Below, in pieces: positions 43,429-46,686 of a DNA stretch of 46,686 nt. Position 1 is the first letter of the stretch. Each line of letters begins with the position of its first letter. The notes below the pieces were generated by a model. It was not told the DNA's origin and did not search any database. It was given only the letters and a program-made list of their open reading frames with translations. The DNA lies in IMG/VR virus record IMGVR_UViG_3300042400_001938, positions 1-46,686 of that record; one strand, written 5' to 3'. Position numbers and translations under genes: made by a program. The DNA comes from a virus.

Positions 43429-43447
43429 GTAATAGTTAACAAAGAAG
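43429..43447 (+). promoter_or_regulatory. Diverged iteron over the start of the second replication gene
   Basis: GTAATAGTTAACAAAGAAG equals the iteron over most of its length and ends 5 bases before the preferred ATG. Initiator binding here could repress the downstream gene. Confidence 0.5.
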
Positions 43448-43452
43448 TTTTG

Positions 43453-44448
43453 ATGATGAATAAAGAAAAAATCATTGCTTACCGTCCTGATTTTATGAAA
43501 ATAGAAGGCGTTGATTCTGTTATTGATTGTTTAATTCTCAGTCAACTTTACTATTGGGCAAAAAAGAAAAATTTTAAAGAGTTTTATAAAAAAGATGAAG
43601 AATTGGCCGAAGAAGTTGGCTTGTCAAAAAGAACTTTAGAAAGGCACAAAATAACACTTAAAAATATCCCTGGAATCAGTGTTTTTACAAAAGGTTGCCC
43701 TCCTAAAACATGGTATTTAGTGGCGGAATCAATTCCGCCAATTTGCGTAAATCAATATACGCAATGTGGCGGAATTAAAACCGCCAACTTGGCGGAAATA
43801 TATATAGATGCAGAGAATACAACAGAAAATACAACAGAGAGAGAAGAAGCAGTCGCTTATTCATCCTTTCTTTCTCCTCTTTCTCGCTTTTATCAGATGT
43901 GGGAAAAGCACTTTGGTAAAGCTCAAAAACAAAAGCGTATTGCGGACTGGTTTGAGACTACACCTCATCACGGTGCAGCGATTAACGGTATCGCAAATTA
44001 CGCACAAACGTGTCGTGAGTCTGGCAAAACACCCAAGCACCCATATTTTTACTTGTTCGATAGTGAATTTTCAAAAGATCAAGTAAACAAAAAAGTAACG
44101 CCACTTGTATTAGCAAATCCAAACAACCATCCTGAACACATACGACAAGAGTTAATAGATACCTTTGGTGAACAATATTACCTCAGCTGGTTTGAACAAA
44201 CTAAAATTACCGAAGAACAAGAAAGTGTTAAAATTACAGCACCCAACAGCTTTGTAAAACAAAAAATTGAGAGCTTTTTTGAGCTAAACAAAAGATTTGG
44301 CAAGTACATCGTTTGTGAGTGCCTTAAGGGCATGTATCTACTCACCTCTTGCGCAGACGCTCTTTTAAGCGATCTGGTGTGTTTTGATGAACCAACGGCC
44401 ATTGCGGGTGTAATTATCACGTATTTGATAACTACATTAAATTTATGA
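43453..44448 (+). CDS. Second replication protein: winged-helix plus DnaA-N-like domain
   Basis: 331 residues from MMNKEKIIAYRPDFMKIEGV (or the next Met); a start 14 codons upstream lies in the iteron-like sequence. Residues ~15-100 look like a winged helix of phage/plasmid replication proteins (ILSQLYYWAKKKNFKEFYKK, EEVGLSKRTLERHK). After a polar linker, residues ~235-290 resemble the DnaA N-terminal domain (TFGEQYYLSWFEQTKI, VKITAPNSFVKQKIESFF). In DnaA that domain contacts DnaB helicase, so a loader role is plausible. It faces away from rep across the iterons. Confidence 0.65.
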   Translation: MMNKEKIIAYRPDFMKIEGVDSVIDCLILSQLYYWAKKKNFKEFYKKDEELAEEVGLSKRTLERHKITLKNIPGISVFTKGCPPKTWYLVAESIPPICVNQYTQCGGIKTANLAEIYIDAENTTENTTEREEAVAYSSFLSPLSRFYQMWEKHFGKAQKQKRIADWFETTPHHGAAINGIANYAQTCRESGKTPKHPYFYLFDSEFSKDQVNKKVTPLVLANPNNHPEHIRQELIDTFGEQYYLSWFEQTKITEEQESVKITAPNSFVKQKIESFFELNKRFGKYIVCECLKGMYLLTSCADALLSDLVCFDEPTAIAGVIITYLITTLNL

Positions 44449-44627
44449 TGCACAAAAACCACCCGAAAAAGCTCACTGGCTGGGGGAACCAATCGTGTTC
44501 TGCTGCCTAACATTAATAACGATCTTGCCGTGTCTGTGCTGCTGTGTGGAGGTTTTTTGTATGGACTATATAGAAAGTTCTTTGAATCTGTTTTGAAAAG
44601 AAAAATAATAATCAAAAAAAGCTAGGA
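44449..44627. other. Intergenic stretch between convergent genes
   Basis: 179 bp between two convergent stops. No ORF with a start site, no convincing hairpin terminator and no repeat was seen. A Cys/Leu-rich open stretch on the plus strand has no start codon. Confidence 0.4.
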
Positions 44628-44984
44628 TCAAAAAGCACCCCGGCAGCACGCAGAAAGAACAACAAGAATAATGAAAACAAGCAGTGGTGATATTGTTGGA
44701 TTGTCTTTTTCAAGCTTCTTGACCAGCTTACGCAATTCTTTCTCGAGCTTATCTGGTTTTGTTCTGTATGTGTTTTTCGCATATTCTGGCAAATGGCCTC
44801 GGTATACTGTCATTACGTCAACCGGAATGTCTAGAGCTTCGGCTATCTTGTTTGCTCTTTCTGGGCCTAGTGGTATTCTGTCAAATTCAATATCAGACAA
44901 AGCTGCAAAGTGTATGCCCACTTCAGAAGCTAGGCATCTCAGTGTTTTTCCTTCTTTTTTTCGTTTGTTTTTTAAAAAATCCAT
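44628..44984 (-). CDS. XRE-family repressor-like protein with C-terminal membrane helix
   Basis: 118 residues. Residues ~5-60 are an HTH_3 domain (LRCLASEVGIHFAALSDIEF, GPERANKIAEALDIP). A charged coil (LEKELRKLVKKLEKD) leads to a hydrophobic end, ISPLLVFIILVVLSACC, likely a membrane helix. It is divergent from the early operon and probably binds the GTAC-containing sites between the promoters. It is smaller than CI and has no RecA-cleavage domain. The expected leader is only ~20 nt and has no good Shine-Dalgarno sequence, as for a maintenance promoter. The membrane end is unusual for a phage repressor. Confidence 0.7.
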   Translation of the reverse strand: MDFLKNKRKKEGKTLRCLASEVGIHFAALSDIEFDRIPLGPERANKIAEALDIPVDVMTVYRGHLPEYAKNTYRTKPDKLEKELRKLVKKLEKDNPTISPLLVFIILVVLSACCRGAF

Positions 44985-45010
44985 AACAATAACTTTTTTA
45001 ATTTGTACCC

Positions 45011-45039
45011 ATAATACAGTTTATTTTTTTTGTTGACAA
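45011..45039 (-). promoter_or_regulatory. Repressor-side promoter of the switch
   Basis: On the minus strand TTGTCA (45039-45034) is followed after 17 bases by TATTAT (45016-45011). It would start transcription near 45004, ~20 nt before the repressor ATG. The -35 overlaps that of the opposing promoter. Confidence 0.75.
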
Positions 45040-45061
45040 CGTGTGTTTTTGTACCTATTAT
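45033..45061 (+). promoter_or_regulatory. Early-operon promoter of the switch
   Basis: Consensus TTGACA (45033-45038), 17-base spacer, TATTAT (45056-45061). It drives the early operon to the right; the leader is ~70 nt to the next ATG. Confidence 0.85.
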
Positions 45062-45074
45062 AAAAAGTACAAAA
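45047..45074. promoter_or_regulatory. Operator dyad over the early promoter
   Basis: Perfect 8-bp inverted repeat TTTTGTAC ... GTACAAAA with 12 bases between. It covers the -10 and the start point of the early promoter, so binding would block it. A further half-site TTTGTACC at 45002-45009 lies at the start of the repressor-side transcript. Confidence 0.65.
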
Positions 45075-45139
45075 AGAAAATTTTGTCTGCAAAAATAGAG
45101 ACAAAAAATACACAAATTTATTAAAGAGGAGTTAATTAA

Positions 45140-45451
45140 ATGAAAACAAAAAAAGATGAGATTAGGGGAAGTGCTATTCATAGAGAAGAACAGTTAAACA
45201 AGGATCAGCTCTCTGCTCTTGTTCAAGCAGCGTGGGAATGGTACCGAGCTAGAAATCCAGAAGTCATCGGTGTTTCTATGTTTCTGTTTCCTATTACCGA
45301 AGAAGGTGTTTACGTTGACTATGCCACAATCAATGTTCCGGTTGTGCGATATGCCGCTCTTACATCAAACATCCAAAAGATTGTTACTAAGTTCATAGAA
45401 AGAGATATTGAAGATCTTAAAGCCCCCACTTCTTCTGACACAATCAATTAG
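45140..45451 (+). CDS. Hypothetical early protein
   Basis: 103 residues, polar N-terminus, then LSALVQAAWEWYRARNPE and a beta-rich middle. GAGGAG lies 9 bases before the ATG. It is the first gene behind the early promoter and 9 bp before the exonuclease gene, so a role in recombination, replication or early takeover is plausible. No domain is recognised. Confidence 0.7.
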   Translation: MKTKKDEIRGSAIHREEQLNKDQLSALVQAAWEWYRARNPEVIGVSMFLFPITEEGVYVDYATINVPVVRYAALTSNIQKIVTKFIERDIEDLKAPTSSDTIN

Positions 45452-45460
45452 GAGGTAAAA

Positions 45461-46351
45461 ATGTTAACTTTGGAACAAATAAAATTAAGAAAAAATGGAA
45501 TTGGTGGCTCTGATGCTGCGGTGGTCTGCGGGCTTTCACCGTATAAAACACCAAGAGAGCTGTGGTTTGAAAAGCTTAGTGATGAGATCTGTGAAATTGA
45601 TAATGAATTCATAAGAATTGGAAATTATTTTGAGCCATTTATCATAAAAGAATTTGAGCGTAATACCGAACTAAAAGTAAGCCAACCAAGCAATACTTTT
45701 TATCACGAAAAGTATAAATTTCTCATAGCTCATGTAGACGGAATAATTGATCAAACGGGTGAAATCTTTGAAGCAAAGACTTGCTTAAGCTATCACAATG
45801 CGAAAAAATTTGGTGACGAAGGTACAGACCAAATGCCTACAGAATATTTGATGCAGTGCGTACATTATGCTGCAGTTTTGGATAGGCCTGTTGTTATTCT
45901 TGCGGCATTGGTTTTGGGAAAGCTTAAAATTTATAAATACGAACGCAATGCTGTGCTTGAGAGCAAGTACATCGAAAAAGCTTCAGAATTTTGGGATATG
46001 GTACAAAACAAAACCATGCCAGAAGCTGTTAACTTCACTGAAGCTTTGAAAGAATATCATGCAAATGATGATGAATCGCTTTTTGATGAGGAAGCGATGA
46101 ATCTTGTAAACGAGCTGAGGCAGGAAAAAGAAAGAATAAAATCAGCAGAAGAAAAATGTGATGCACTTAAACTTAGTCTAATAAAAAAAATGGGAACAGC
46201 TTCAAAATTAATAGATAGTTGTGGAGGAACTCTTGCTCGTGTTATTGAAAAGAGTAGAGCAAGTCTTGATAAGAACTTACTCAAGGCTGCAAATATAGAT
46301 ATAGCACCTTACTACAAGCAAACAGCTTATAAAGAATTAAGAACATTTTAA
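45461..46351 (+). CDS. YqaJ-type viral exonuclease
   Basis: 296 residues. The hallmark is GIGGSDAAVVCGLSPYKTPR near the N-terminus (Asp18). The nuclease core is visible as Glu58 (YFEPF), Asp93 (AHVDG), Glu104-x-Lys106 (FEAKT) and Gln132 (YLMQCVHY), the PD-(D/E)xK layout of lambda Exo and YqaJ. It degrades one DNA strand to make ends for single-strand annealing recombination. It has a strong GGAGG site. The C-terminal ~80 residues are coiled-coil. An annealing partner may lie just beyond the window. Confidence 0.88.
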   Translation: MLTLEQIKLRKNGIGGSDAAVVCGLSPYKTPRELWFEKLSDEICEIDNEFIRIGNYFEPFIIKEFERNTELKVSQPSNTFYHEKYKFLIAHVDGIIDQTGEIFEAKTCLSYHNAKKFGDEGTDQMPTEYLMQCVHYAAVLDRPVVILAALVLGKLKIYKYERNAVLESKYIEKASEFWDMVQNKTMPEAVNFTEALKEYHANDDESLFDEEAMNLVNELRQEKERIKSAEEKCDALKLSLIKKMGTASKLIDSCGGTLARVIEKSRASLDKNLLKAANIDIAPYYKQTAYKELRTF

Positions 46352-46364
46352 AAGGAGAAAAATA

Positions 46365-46604
46365 ATGATAAATCAAGAAGAAATAAAAAAATACATAACT
46401 GCAGTAGCTGATTTAGAGAGGCAAAAGCAAGAAATTTCTGACTCAATGAAGGATCTTCTGGATAAAGTCAGCGCAGACGGCATCAATATAAAGGCATTTA
46501 AGCAGGTTGTAAAAAATGTTGTGAAAAGAAAGGACGATTTTTGTCCATATGTAGACGCTCTCTGTGAATACACAGAAATACTTTTTAAGCAGGGGAGAAA
46601 ATAA
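46365..46604 (+). CDS. GapR/DUF2312-like DNA-binding protein
   Basis: 79 residues: DLERQKQEISDSMKDLLDKV then ADGINIKAFKQVVKN. The helix-rich layout with a G-[FI]-[DN]-[VI]-K-[AT]-[LF]-[RK]-x-[IV]-[IV] core matches the DUF2312/GapR family, which binds AT-rich overtwisted DNA. In phages it often sits beside recombination genes, as here. AAAGGAG lies upstream. It overlaps the next start by 1 bp (TAATG). Confidence 0.65.
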   Translation: MINQEEIKKYITAVADLERQKQEISDSMKDLLDKVSADGINIKAFKQVVKNVVKRKDDFCPYVDALCEYTEILFKQGRK

Positions 46605-46686
46605 TGGTTGGTTACGTTGAAATCAAAGAATTACCTATTATAGATGAAGGATCTTATAAGGCTGAGGTATTCTCTGCTTTTAGTCC
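46604..46686 (+). CDS. Partial early-operon protein, 5' end only
   Basis: ATG overlapping the preceding TAA, with GGGGAGA about 6 bases upstream. 27 codons are visible (MVGYVEIKELPIIDEGSYKA...), then the window ends. In YqaJ operons the next genes are often annealing or single-strand-binding proteins, but this fragment is too short to tell. Confidence 0.6.
   Translation, partial: MVGYVEIKELPIIDEGSYKAEVFSAFS

Noticed and set aside
43157-43452. Possible small genes between the origin and second replication gene
   Set aside because: A 39-codon ORF and a GTG-started 21-codon ORF behind AGGAGG were seen, but neither has protein-like composition; kept as intergenic.
44178-44615. 145-codon minus-strand ORF opposite the second replication gene
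   Set aside because: Antisense to a gene with clear domain matches; no ribosome site or homology sign.
1-46686. tRNA, rRNA, integrase or attachment sites
   Set aside because: None recognised on either strand by eye; short or diverged examples could be missed.

Overview
The window is AT-rich and is almost entirely one mobile replicon. It reads as a phage-plasmid: a short-tailed (podovirus-type) phage genome joined to a plasmid replication and partition module. Phage hallmarks are a P22-like portal, small and large terminase, an HK97-type major capsid protein, a scaffold-like protein, head-tail adaptors, tail fibres and large coiled-coil or Gly-Gly-motif proteins of the internal-virion type. 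Plasmid hallmarks are ParA, a ribbon-helix-helix partner, a Rep_3-type initiator, four 21-bp iterons and a second initiator-like protein with a DnaA-N-like segment. I see no integrase, tRNA, rRNA or CRISPR array. No chromosomal gene identifies the host. A GapR/DUF2312-like gene and two eukaryote-facing protein types (a secreted leucine-rich-repeat protein and an ADP-ribosyltransferase-like protein) are compatible with a Gram-negative, host-associated bacterium, but that is only an inference.

Layout. Bases 1-4203 (minus): three large virion-type genes, the last running off the window edge; the first of these to be transcribed carries Gly-Gly-Val motifs. Bases 4264-7846 (plus): a three-gene tail cassette. 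Bases 7843-20482 (minus): internal-virion genes invaded by two transposable elements, an IS30-family element (10026-11065) and a 3.9-kb Tn3-family transposon (13717-17631), then a head-tail adaptor and the secreted LRR protein. Bases 20574-32190 (minus): the ADP-ribosyltransferase-like protein, a fibre cassette, adaptors and capsid genes, driven at least in part by a near-consensus promoter at 32394-32422. Bases 32436-34994: the portal gene, alone on the plus strand. Bases 35087-40786 (minus): small membrane and coiled-coil proteins, scaffold, GroES-like, HU-like and terminase genes. Bases 40880-44448: partition and replication with the iteron origin. Bases 44628-46686: a lambda-like switch with two divergent promoters whose -35 boxes overlap, a repressor-like regulator on the left and an early operon with YqaJ-type exonuclease and GapR-like protein on the right.

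How it fits together. The right end would decide between quiescent plasmid maintenance (repressor, ParA, Rep) and lytic growth (early operon). TerS/TerL, portal, scaffold, GroES-like protein and capsid would build and fill the head. The two adaptors, the gp10-like protein and the fibres would form the short tail. The coiled-coil and Gly-Gly-motif proteins are candidates for the ejected internal core.

Main points of interest: (1) an ADP-ribosyltransferase-like protein that shares short motifs with the phage's own virion proteins; (2) a signal-peptide LRR protein lodged among structural genes; (3) a tandemly duplicated two-gene unit, one copy of which was broken by Tn3 with a perfect 5-bp target duplication, so the original 265-codon gene can be rebuilt exactly; (4) three paralogous one-TM coiled-coil microproteins; (5) the switch with overlapping divergent promoters; (6) an iteron array whose unit resembles the first codons of the neighbouring initiator gene.
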